This document shows positions 17,447 to 25,285 of a stretch of DNA of 64,000 bases, piece by piece. The translations under genes were made by a program, and so were the position numbers. Every line of letters starts with the position of its first letter. Positions within the stretch are counted from its first letter, which is position 1. This DNA comes from DASSUW01 sp963849695 (GTDB taxonomy: Bacteria > Actinomycetota > Thermoleophilia > Solirubrobacterales > Solirubrobacteraceae): the NCBI GenBank assembly GCA_963849695.1, contig CAWKIT010000033.1:62001-126000 (forward strand), given 5' to 3'. The notes under the pieces were generated by a model that was given only the letters and a program-made list of their open reading frames with translations, had not been told where the DNA came from and searched no databases.

Positions 17447-18661
17447 CTAGGGGCGGTGCCTGCGGTAACGGCGGGTGACGGTCTCGCAGCCGCGCGTCGT
17501 GACGGTGCGGTTGTAGCCGATCTTGACCGTGTCGTTGCCGGGACCGCAGTCGATGTGGACAGCGTCCTTGTTGTAGGCCATCACGATGTCGTCGCCCGGG
17601 CCGCCCTTGACCTGGTTGTAGCCGTGGCCGACGAGGCGGATCGTGTCGAACCCGCCGGCGCCGCTGATGGTGTTGGTCGAGGTGACGCCGCCGCCCTGCA
17701 GGTAGTCGTTGCCGGCGCCGCCGTTGATGCGGTTGTTGCCGCCGCGCGAGGCGCCGTACACGATGTCGTTGCCGTCGCCCGCGTCGATCCGGTCGATGCC
17801 GCGGCTGGTCCCGTCCGGCTTGCGGTTGCCCCAGATGATGTCGTCGCCGCCGAGGCCGGTGATCCGGTCCGGCCCGGGGCCGCCGAGCAGGTTGTCGTTG
17901 CGGTCGGTGCCGCGGGCGCGGCCGCCACGGTCGCGCGTGAGCCGCTTGACGCCCTTGGTCGGGTCGTGCGGCGGCGCCACCTCGAGGATGCTCTCGCACG
18001 TCGCGGCGCTGATCTCGCCGCGCCGGATCGAGCGCCGGTTCGAGAAGCCGCCGCGCATCTCGAACGGGTTGATGTGGAGGACGTCGTAGCCGGGGCCGCA
18101 GTCGACGGTCTTGACCGCGGTGCCGTTGTTGACGTACACGTGGTCGTCGCCTTCGCCCGCGTCGATCCGGTCGCCGCCGCTGGTCGAGTGGATCTGGTCG
18201 TTGCCGCTGCCGCCGCGGATGTCGTCGCTGGCCGTGCCGCCGTGGACGATGTCATCGCCCGTCCCGGCGTCGATGTCGTCGCCGGCGGCGCCGCCGTCGA
18301 GGTGGTCGTTGCCGTCGAAGCCGACGATGTCGTCACCGCCGAAGCCGCCGGACACGACGTCGTTGCCCTCCGCGGCGTCGAGCAGGTCGCCGCCCGAGCC
18401 GCCGTCGAGGTAGTCGTCGCCGGCGCGGCCGTATACGTCGTCGCCGCCCCACTCGCCGAGCAGGCGGTCGAGCCCCGGGCCGCCGATGATCGTGTCCCCG
18501 CCGCCGTCGCCGTTGATGACGTGGTTGCCGATCGGCCCGCCGACCAGCCGGTCCTTGCCGGGGGTGCCGACCAGGGTCTTGGCGGCCGCCGTCGCCGGCA
18601 CGAGCGCCGCCACAGAGCACGCCAGCATCGCTGCCCGCCGCAGCGCGTCCGCCGGGGTCAT
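17447..18661 (-). CDS. Secreted RTX (hemolysin-type calcium-binding repeat) protein
   Basis: An N-terminal signal peptide (residues 1-27, ending ATAAA) is followed by two blocks of GGxGxD-type nonapeptide repeats (about 30-175 and 235-370), for example GGPGLDRLL, GGSGGDLLD and GGAGNDYLQ. Such repeats coil into Ca2+-binding beta-rolls outside the cell. A non-repeat spacer (about 175-235) separates them, and cysteine pairs around CGPGYD and CGPGND recur. No catalytic domain is present, so a structural or adhesive surface role is likely. It leads the GT-C/sqdB unit. Confidence 0.85.
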   Translation of the reverse strand: MTPADALRRAAMLACSVAALVPATAAAKTLVGTPGKDRLVGGPIGNHVINGDGGGDTIIGGPGLDRLLGEWGGDDVYGRAGDDYLDGGSGGDLLDAAEGNDVVSGGFGGDDIVGFDGNDHLDGGAAGDDIDAGTGDDIVHGGTASDDIRGGSGNDQIHSTSGGDRIDAGEGDDHVYVNNGTAVKTVDCGPGYDVLHINPFEMRGGFSNRRSIRRGEISAATCESILEVAPPHDPTKGVKRLTRDRGGRARGTDRNDNLLGGPGPDRITGLGGDDIIWGNRKPDGTSRGIDRIDAGDGNDIVYGASRGGNNRINGGAGNDYLQGGGVTSTNTISGAGGFDTIRLVGHGYNQVKGGPGDDIVMAYNKDAVHIDCGPGNDTVKIGYNRTVTTRGCETVTRRYRRHRP

Positions 18662-18734
18662 GATGCGAAAGCGTACGCGGCCGGCTCTCGGAGCGCAGGT
18701 TTTACGCCGAAACCGCCGCTATCCTGCGGGCGCC

Positions 18735-19775
18735 GTGGAGCTGTCCGCACTCCGAATCGTCGGCCTCGCCCTCGGCGCGGCTGTCCTGATCTTCGCGGCA
18801 TGGCGCCGGCGCATGCTGCGCAACGGCGACGTGCTGCTGCTGCTGTTCGCCGGCGTCGCCCTGCTGATGGTCTCGGGCACCGAGCTGCTCGACTCGGTGC
18901 TCTCGCTGTTCTCGTTCGAGCGAGGCAACGGCGGCCGGATCCTCGGCCTTGCCGTGTTCTCGGTGATCGCGCTGTTCCTGCTCACCATGCGCTCGCTGGT
19001 CCAGAACGGCCGCATCGAGCGCAAGCTGTCCGCCACGCTCGAGGGGATCGCGTGGGAGGAGTTCCGCCGCTCGGGGCTGCCGGAGCGCTTCCGCGACAAG
19101 GTCGCGGTCGTGATCCCGGCCTACAACGAGGAGGACAACATCGGCCAGGTGCTGCCCCGCATCCCCGCGACGGTCTGTGGGTTGGAAACCGCAGTGCTGG
19201 TGGTGGATGACGGATCGCGGGACCGGACGGGCGACATCGCGCGCGACTACGGAGTTGCGGTGGCGCGCCACGTCACCAACCTCGGCGGCGGCGCGGCTCT
19301 GCGCACCGGCTACCGCCTGATGGCCGACTCCGGGGCGCGCATCGTCGTGACGCTCGACGCCGACGGCCAGCACCGGCCGGAGGAGATGGAGCGGCTGGTC
19401 GGCCCGGTCGCGGACGGGACCGTCGATATGGCGCACGGGTCCCGCGTGCTGGGTCACGCCGAGCCCAACCACGTCGCGCGCGAGATGGGGATCATCTTCT
19501 TCAACCGGCTCGTGTCGGCGATCACGCGGACACGCGTGACGGACTGCTCGAACGGCTACCGGGCCGTGCGCGCGACCGTGCTGCCCCTGCTCGTCCTGCG
19601 CCAGGAGCAGTTCCACACCTCGGAGTTCATGATCGAGGCGATCAAGCGCGGCGTTCCGGCCACCGAGATCGGCGTCACCGTCGATCGCCGGATCCACGGG
19701 CATTCGAAGAAGCCGGCCGTGCTGCGCTACGGCCTCGGCTTCACGAACGCGATCATGCGCACGTGGCTGCGCTGA
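18735..19775 (+). CDS. DUF2304 domain fused to GT2 glycosyltransferase
   Basis: Residues 1-110 contain three hydrophobic helices typical of DUF2304 membrane proteins. Residues 125-346 form a GT-A glycosyltransferase with AYNEEDNIG, DDGSRD and DADGQH motifs. In many actinobacteria these are separate adjacent genes, so this looks like a natural fusion of a membrane anchor and a polyprenol-phosphate sugar synthase. GTG at 18735 is used because it begins the first helix. The stop overlaps the next start (TGATG), showing coupling to the secreted protein that follows. Confidence 0.85.
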   Translation: MELSALRIVGLALGAAVLIFAAWRRRMLRNGDVLLLLFAGVALLMVSGTELLDSVLSLFSFERGNGGRILGLAVFSVIALFLLTMRSLVQNGRIERKLSATLEGIAWEEFRRSGLPERFRDKVAVVIPAYNEEDNIGQVLPRIPATVCGLETAVLVVDDGSRDRTGDIARDYGVAVARHVTNLGGGAALRTGYRLMADSGARIVVTLDADGQHRPEEMERLVGPVADGTVDMAHGSRVLGHAEPNHVAREMGIIFFNRLVSAITRTRVTDCSNGYRAVRATVLPLLVLRQEQFHTSEFMIEAIKRGVPATEIGVTVDRRIHGHSKKPAVLRYGLGFTNAIMRTWLR

Positions 19776-21814
19776 TGCGCGCGGTCGTGGCCGGCGCCGT
19801 CCTGGCCGGCCTGCTGTTCGCCGTGCCCGCGCCCGCCCTGGCCTGGGACGAGGCGGGCTACTGGGACTTCGCCGACAAGCTCAGCCGGCGGCTCGACGAG
19901 AGCTGGAACGAGCGGCTCGGGCGCTACCGGCCGGGCTCCCCGTCGGTCGACGTGATGACGAACGCGAACATGCTGCACGTGCACGCGGCGGCCGCGGCGC
20001 GCGGGCACGAGGGCGCCGCGCGGCAGGATGCGCGCGCCCGCAGCATCGTGGCCCAGCTGATGGGCACGCCGCCGTGGATCGAAACGTTCGCGGTCCCGCC
20101 GGAAGGCCATCCGCATCTGCCGGGCTGGGTGGCTTCGATGTCGAACCCCGCCACCGCGCAGCACCTCGTGGTCGACGGCGAGGTGACGGACGCGCTGGCG
20201 ATCGCGTGGCGGGCGCGTGGCGCGCTCGGGATCGACCCGGCCGTCCAGGCGCTCATGCAGGACCGGCTGCGCCGGGTGGCCGACGGCCCCTACTGGCGCT
20301 ACCCGACCCTGCGGCTGAACCAGATCAACTGGTACGCCGAGGTGTACGCGGCGGCGTCGGAGGCGACCGGCGACCCGATCTGGCTCCAGCGCGACCTGCG
20401 CGGCCAGCTGCAGCAGTTCATCGCGAGCATCCGCAGCCCGGAGCAGGGCACCGCCGGGTCACTGGGGCCGGGCATGCAGTTCCACTATCTCCCGGCCGGG
20501 TCGGTGCGCTCGAAGCTGAACGTCGACTCGGCCGAGTACGCGAACATCGTCGCCTCGGTGGTGCGCTTCTACGACGCGGCGATCGCGCGCGGGATGCGGC
20601 CCCTGGCGGCGGAGGACGAGGCGCTGCTGCGCCGGTGGATGCGGCGGGTGCTGGCGGGCTACTGGACCCACGCCGGCTACCTGAACTGGGACACCGGGTT
20701 CAGCTTCGGCCGCTGGCACCAGATGAAGAAGCTCGCGCTCGCGCAGCAGGCGCTGATCGGGATCGCCGCCGGCGGCCGGCTGACGCCCTCGACCCGGGAC
20801 GCCGCGTGGGCCAAGCACATGCTCGAGCGCGGGTTCGAGCTGTACGAGCGCAAGCTGCCCGAGGGCGGCGGCGTGGCGCCGGGGCTGTTCTACGAGCTCA
20901 AGGTCAAGCCGCAGTCGAACAAGCAGGCGATCTTCGCCGCGTCGCGGATGGCGGCCAACGCCGCCCGCGCCGTGATGGCCGGCGTGCCGGTCCGGGACGG
21001 AGCGGAGCCGCCGCCGCTGTACGCGTTCGACCCCGCCGTCGGCCGGCTGGCGGTCACCACGCCGGCCTACAACACCGCGATCACGGCGGTCACCAACGGC
21101 GCCTATCCCTACGGCGGGATCGACCTCGCGCGGCTCTACGACGACCGCCAGGAGGTCGCGGCCACGCTCGGCGCGAAGATGCCGGCGAGCTTCGGGATCG
21201 TGGCGCGCAACCGCCACGGCGCCGCCCGGCTGGTGACGGCCCGCCCGGCGAGCAAGCGCGGGCCGGCGCGACCGCTGCGGCTGCTGCGCGCCCCCGAGGG
21301 CGTCGGCAGCGCCGGCTCGCCCCTGCGCGCGTTCGCGGGACCGTTCGACGTCCTGCGCGTGACCGGCGTGCGGCGCGGCGGCGGCGTCGAGGCCCGGTCC
21401 ACCTACACGTTCCGCCGCGGGTCGATCCTCGGCGCGTGGTCGGTGCGCGCGAACACCAGCCGGCGCCGCAGCGCCGAGGCGCTGTTCCCCAGCACCGGCG
21501 GCACGCGCGCGGCGGTGTGGGCGCTGATGCGCGACGGGAGCGCAGTCCCTCTGACGGCGCGCCGGCCCGTCCAGGGCGTGGCGGCATTCTGGGTCCAGAG
21601 CGAGCGCTCCGGCTACGTGGTCGAGCCACGCGACCGCGTCGACGGGGCGACCGCGACGACGGTGATGCCGCGCCGCCAGCCCTCGGCTCCTGACCCGGGG
21701 CCAACGCTTTCGATCCGCCTGACCGGGCGGTTGACGAAGCGGCCGGTGCGGTTCTCGGCGCTTTTGGTTCCGGCGCGGGACCTGGCCGCGGCACAGCGCG
21801 CGGCCGCGCGGTAA
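19775..21814 (+). CDS. Large secreted protein of unknown function, likely helical-toroid fold
   Basis: The ATG at 19775 overlaps the preceding stop (TGATG) and opens a signal peptide (MRAVVAGAVLAGLLFAVPAPALA). The first 450 residues are helical, Trp/Tyr-rich and regularly spaced (LNQINWYAEVYAAASEATGD, YLNWDTGFSFGRWHQMKKL), recalling alpha/alpha-toroid polysaccharide lyases. The last 200 residues are beta-rich and may be a carbohydrate-binding or lyase C-terminal domain. I cannot name a family. Coupling to a GT2 gene suggests action on the exported glycan. Confidence 0.7.
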   Translation: MRAVVAGAVLAGLLFAVPAPALAWDEAGYWDFADKLSRRLDESWNERLGRYRPGSPSVDVMTNANMLHVHAAAAARGHEGAARQDARARSIVAQLMGTPPWIETFAVPPEGHPHLPGWVASMSNPATAQHLVVDGEVTDALAIAWRARGALGIDPAVQALMQDRLRRVADGPYWRYPTLRLNQINWYAEVYAAASEATGDPIWLQRDLRGQLQQFIASIRSPEQGTAGSLGPGMQFHYLPAGSVRSKLNVDSAEYANIVASVVRFYDAAIARGMRPLAAEDEALLRRWMRRVLAGYWTHAGYLNWDTGFSFGRWHQMKKLALAQQALIGIAAGGRLTPSTRDAAWAKHMLERGFELYERKLPEGGGVAPGLFYELKVKPQSNKQAIFAASRMAANAARAVMAGVPVRDGAEPPPLYAFDPAVGRLAVTTPAYNTAITAVTNGAYPYGGIDLARLYDDRQEVAATLGAKMPASFGIVARNRHGAARLVTARPASKRGPARPLRLLRAPEGVGSAGSPLRAFAGPFDVLRVTGVRRGGGVEARSTYTFRRGSILGAWSVRANTSRRRSAEALFPSTGGTRAAVWALMRDGSAVPLTARRPVQGVAAFWVQSERSGYVVEPRDRVDGATATTVMPRRQPSAPDPGPTLSIRLTGRLTKRPVRFSALLVPARDLAAAQRAAAR

Positions 21815-21825
21815 CGCCGGCGGAC

Positions 21826-22032
21826 GTCAACTGCGGCATTGAGGGGTGGGATCGGCCGCTGCGCGACGCGCGTGGCGCCTTTGGGTCGCTATTCGACCCA
21901 TATGCGCCACGGATCGGCCGGCGCGGCGGGCCACGATCGCCCGTGGCGCCTTTGGGTCGGCATTCGACACAAACGCGCCACGGACGACCGACGTGGCCGG
22001 CTCCCCAGCGCCCTTACCCAGCCGCAGTTGAC
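21826..22032. repeat. Structured non-coding element: 12-bp terminal inverted repeats enclosing two 39-nt hairpins
   Basis: The 223 bases between the convergent secreted-protein and cysC genes hold no plausible gene. Perfect 12-base inverted repeats (gtcaactgcggc at 21826-21837, gccgcagttgac at 22021-22032) enclose two copies of a 39-base hairpin at 21872-21910 and 21943-21981. Both have identical 17-base left arms (gtggcgcctttgggtcg) and right arms pairing at 15 of 17 positions. The copies repeat with a 71-base period. The layout resembles a REP/BIME-type or MITE-like element and could terminate transcription from both sides. Confidence 0.8.
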
Positions 22033-22037
22033 TTTCG

Positions 22038-22640
22038 TCAGCGCGGCAGCGCGGCCCAGAGCCGCGCGACGGCCTCGTCCAGCGGCTCCGACCCGTCGAC
22101 CACGACGTCGGCCGCAACCGGCGGCTCGTACGGATCGTCGACGCCGGTCAGATGCGAGAGCTCGCCCGCCCGGGCGCGCGCGTACAAACCCTTCGGGTCG
22201 CGCCGCTCGCACTCCTCCAGCGACGTGGCGACGTGGACCTCGAGGAACGGCAGCCCGAGCCGGTCGTGAACCGCGCGGGCGGCAGCCCGGTCGGCCCGGT
22301 ACGGGGACACCAGCGCGACGAGCACCAGGACTCCGGCGTCGGCCATCAGCGCCGCCACCTCGGCCGTCCGCCGCACGTTCTCGGCGCGGTCCTCGGCGCT
22401 GAACCCGAGGTCGCCGTTGAGGCCGTGCCGCAGGTTGTCGCCGTCGAGCACGTACGCGCTGCGGCGCTCGCCCAGCGCCCGGGCCTCGATCGCGGCCGCC
22501 ACCGTCGACTTGCCGGAGGCCGGCAGGCCGGTCATCCACACCGTCACTCCCGCATGGCCGAGCGCCGCCCAGCGGCCGGAGCGGTCGAGCTCTCCCCGCT
22601 GCCAGACGACGTTCGCCGAGCGCGGCGGGTCAGCGGACAT
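22038..22640 (-). CDS. cysC: Adenylylsulfate (APS) kinase
   Basis: Phosphorylates APS to PAPS. The 200-residue protein has the P-loop GLPASGKST (residues 38-46), the DGDNLRHGLNGDLGFS substrate motif and the lid region ERRDPKGLYARARAGE. It starts at ATG 22640, inside a partial duplicate of the end of cysN. Since the operon's CysH looks like an APS reductase, PAPS is not needed for reduction here and may serve sulfotransferases. It is the last gene of cysH-TSUP-cysD-cysN-cysC. Confidence 0.95.
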   Translation of the reverse strand: MSADPPRSANVVWQRGELDRSGRWAALGHAGVTVWMTGLPASGKSTVAAAIEARALGERRSAYVLDGDNLRHGLNGDLGFSAEDRAENVRRTAEVAALMADAGVLVLVALVSPYRADRAAARAVHDRLGLPFLEVHVATSLEECERRDPKGLYARARAGELSHLTGVDDPYEPPVAADVVVDGSEPLDEAVARLWAALPR

Positions 22641-22730
22641 CGGCGATCATCCCCGCTCCCACCGTGTCGTTGGTCCCCCGGCGAACGACCCCATCAGCGA
22701 ATCATCCCTGCGCCGACCGTGTCGTTCGTC
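22638..22730. repeat. Imperfect direct duplication of the cysN 3' end at the cysN-cysC junction
   Basis: About 38 bases (22692-22730) encoding the CysN C-terminus NDTVGAGMI recur at 22638-22675 with few mismatches and a period of 54. The downstream copy still encodes TNDTVGAGMIADVR followed by a stop, and the cysC start codon lies in it. It may be a relic of a CysNC fusion or of a local duplication. Confidence 0.75.
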
Positions 22731-23929
22731 GCTGAGTCGATGAGGATGAAGGCGCCCGTCGAGCGATTCTCCACGTACGGGTCGAAGACCAGGTCGGAGG
22801 CGCAGCGCAGCGACACCCGGGCGATGTCGTTGAGACCGAGCGAGTCGGCCCCGGGATGCGAGCTGAGCGTGGCGACGTCGAGCGTCTCGCGCACGATCTC
22901 GAGCCGGACGCGCTCGGTCCGGGTCGTGTGCTTGAGCAGGTAGCGGCCGCCGACGCGCCCCGGCGACTCGCCCAGCCAGCACACGGTCGCCTCGACGTCC
23001 CGCGTCGCGCGCGGGCGCCCGTCCACACCGCACAGGAGGGCGCCGCGGCCGGCGTCGACCTCGTCCTCGAGCGTGACGGCCACCGACAGCGGCGCCGCCG
23101 CCGCCTCGAGCGGCCCGCCGGGGCCGTCGACCCCCGCCACGCGCGTCGTCAGCCCCGAAGGCAGGACCACGACCTCGTCGCCCGCGCGCACCGTGCCTCC
23201 CGCCAGCCGGCCGGCGTAGGCGCGCGCCTCGCCGGCGCGGATCACGTACTGGACGGGCAGGCGCAGCGGACCCGAGGCGGGCGCCGCCGCCACCGGCGCG
23301 GTCTCGAGGAACTGGAGCAGCGTCGGGCCGCGGTACCAGTCCGTCGCCTCCGAGGGGTCGACCACGTTGTCCCCCAGCAGCGCCGAGATCGGGATGCAGG
23401 TGATCTCCTCGAACTCCAGTCGCGCCGCCCAGGCGCGGAAGTCGGCGCAGATCGAGCGGAAGACGTCGGCGTCGTAGCCCACCAGGTCCATCTTGTTGAC
23501 CGCCAGCACGACCCGCGGGATCCGCAGCAGGCCGGCGATCACCGCGTGGCGGCGGCTCTGCGTCAAGAGCCCCTCGCGCGCGTCGACCAGCACCACGGCC
23601 ACGTCGGCGGTCGATGCCCCGGTGACCATGTTGCGCGTGTACTGGGCGTGACCGGGGGTGTCGGCGATGATGAAGCGCCGCCGCGGGGTCGCGAAGTGGC
23701 GGTACGCGACGTCGATCGTGATGCCCTGCTCGCGCTCGGCGCGCAGGCCGTCGGTCAGCCGCGCCAGGTCGGCGGCCGTGGCGACCTCGTCGGCCATCAG
23801 CGCCTTCGAGTCGTACAGCAGCCGCCCGATCAGGGTCGACTTGCCGTCGTCGACCGAGCCGGCGGTCGCGAACCGCAGCAGCTGCGGCGCCGCCACCATG
23901 GCGGGCGCGCGAGTCGCCTCCAGAGCCAC
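22694..23929 (-). CDS. cysN: Sulfate adenylyltransferase, GTPase subunit
   Basis: The GTP-hydrolysing subunit that drives ATP sulfurylase. The 411-residue EF-Tu-like protein shows the P-loop GSVDDGKST (residues 24-32), REQGITIDVAYRHF, DTPGHAQYTRNM and the NKMD base motif, then two beta-barrel domains. It needs CysD for catalysis. The GTG at 23929 overlaps the stop of the reconstructed cysD frame (TAGTG), evidence that cysD once ended exactly there. Confidence 0.95.
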   Translation of the reverse strand: MALEATRAPAMVAAPQLLRFATAGSVDDGKSTLIGRLLYDSKALMADEVATAADLARLTDGLRAEREQGITIDVAYRHFATPRRRFIIADTPGHAQYTRNMVTGASTADVAVVLVDAREGLLTQSRRHAVIAGLLRIPRVVLAVNKMDLVGYDADVFRSICADFRAWAARLEFEEITCIPISALLGDNVVDPSEATDWYRGPTLLQFLETAPVAAAPASGPLRLPVQYVIRAGEARAYAGRLAGGTVRAGDEVVVLPSGLTTRVAGVDGPGGPLEAAAAPLSVAVTLEDEVDAGRGALLCGVDGRPRATRDVEATVCWLGESPGRVGGRYLLKHTTRTERVRLEIVRETLDVATLSSHPGADSLGLNDIARVSLRCASDLVFDPYVENRSTGAFILIDSATNDTVGAGMIR

Positions 23930-24404
23930 TAGAAGTACCCCACCCGCTTGCGGTCCTCCATCGCCGCCTCGCTCACCCGGTCATCCGCGCGGGTCTCGCC
24001 GCGCTCGGTGATCCGCGTCGCCGCGATCTCCGGATCACCGCGTCGAGCCCGCGCGCCCGCGAGCGCACCGCGCCCGTGCACGTCATATCCCCCACCGTGC
24101 GGTAGCGGACGGAGGCGGTGAACGGCGTGTCACCGTTGAGCGCCACGAAATCCGACACCCCGTACAGCATCCCGTCGCGCTCGAACACCTCCCGCTCATG
24201 CGCGAAATAGATCGACGGGATCTCCAACCGCTCGGCCCGGATGTACTCCCACACATCAAGCTCCGTCCAATTCGAGAGCGGGAACACGCGCACATGCTCA
24301 CCCGGACGCACCCGCCCGTTATAGAGATCCCACAACTCCGGCCGCTGGCGCCGCGGATCCCACTGCCCGAAATCATCTGCCTCCAGCTGATCGAGGTGGG
24401 TCAC
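23929..24404 (-). pseudogene. cysD: Sulfate adenylyltransferase subunit 2, internally deleted and frameshifted
   Basis: It begins at GTG 24404 with the normal CysD N-terminus (THLDQLEA). It then jumps straight to DDFGQWDPRRQRPELW, which in intact ~300-residue CysD proteins lies roughly 170 residues further on. The missing part contains the PP-loop ATP-binding core (SGGKDS type). Near 24027 one G is missing: restoring it gives the normal ending through RITERGETRADDR and KRVGYF, stopping at TAG on the cysN start. As written, the frame runs instead to 23973. Synonymous codon choice is unusually A/T-ending (GAT, TAT, CAT, AAT) compared with neighbours. Either a decaying gene or an assembly fault. 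Confidence 0.85.
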
Positions 24405-25285
24405 GACGGCACACCGACCGGCGAGCGGCGGCGCAACAGGATGAACACGACCACCGCGAGCACGACCGGCGCGCCCGCCAGCACGAACGCGGGCAGCTCG
24501 AGCCCGGCCTTGCTCAGCAGCCCGAGGCCGGAGGCGAGCAGCACCACGCCGAGCGCCCCGCGGAGCAGGTCCTGCGGCATCCGGGTGGCGATGTTGGCTC
24601 CGACCCACACACCCGGGATCGACCCGATCAGCAGCGTGCCGGCGAGCCCGTAGTCGACGTTGCCGGACACCACGTGCGCGAGCGCCGCGACCCACAGCAG
24701 GACGGCGGCGTGCGCGACGTCGGTGCCGACGACGCGGTGGGGGCTGAGCCGGAAGCCGAGGATCAGGCCGATGGCGATCAGGGTGCCCGACCCGGCGGAC
24801 GTGATCCCGAGCACGAACCCGACAACCGCGCCGAGCGCCGCCGCGGCGATCTTGTGCCGCGTCTGCATCCGGAAGGCGCCGCGCTCGCGCGCCGCCATGT
24901 CGGCCAGCGCGAGCGCCCGCAGCAGCACGAGGGCCCCGGTCAGCAGCAGCGTGCCGCCGATCGCCAGCAGCATGAAGGTGTCGAAGTCCTCCCCGATCGA
25001 GTCGCGCAGCCGGTCGAGCACCCAGACGCCGGCGAGCGCCGCCGGGCACGAGCCGACCGCGAGCCATAGAGCCATCCGCGGGAACACGGTGCCCTTGGTG
25101 AAGTGGCGCCAGCCGCCGACGGTCTTGGTGATCGCCGCGTACGCGAGGTCGCTGCCGACCGCCACCACCGGCTTGACTCCGAGCACGAGGATGAGAAGCG
25201 GCGTCATCAGCGACCCGCCGCCCATGCCGGTGATGCCGACCAGCAGGCCCACGCCGAGGCCGAAGAGGATCGTGGCGGGATCCAT
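24401..25285 (-). CDS. TSUP-family (TauE/SafE) membrane transporter
   Basis: The 294-residue protein has about eight helices in two repeats, with the family signature VGLLVGITGMGGGSLMTPLL near the N-terminus and a matching GITSAGSGTLIAIGL in the second half. The family moves sulfite, sulfonates or other organosulfur anions. Position inside a sulfate-assimilation operon (TGATG with cysH, GTGA with cysD) suggests sulfate/sulfite or organosulfonate transport. Direction cannot be read from sequence. Confidence 0.9.
   Translation of the reverse strand: MDPATILFGLGVGLLVGITGMGGGSLMTPLLILVLGVKPVVAVGSDLAYAAITKTVGGWRHFTKGTVFPRMALWLAVGSCPAALAGVWVLDRLRDSIGEDFDTFMLLAIGGTLLLTGALVLLRALALADMAARERGAFRMQTRHKIAAAALGAVVGFVLGITSAGSGTLIAIGLILGFRLSPHRVVGTDVAHAAVLLWVAALAHVVSGNVDYGLAGTLLIGSIPGVWVGANIATRMPQDLLRGALGVVLLASGLGLLSKAGLELPAFVLAGAPVVLAVVVFILLRRRSPVGVPS

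Noticed and set aside
17581..18620. Long opposite- and alternate-frame ORFs across the RTX gene
   Set aside because: They are low-complexity shadows created by the repetitive GGxGxD codons.
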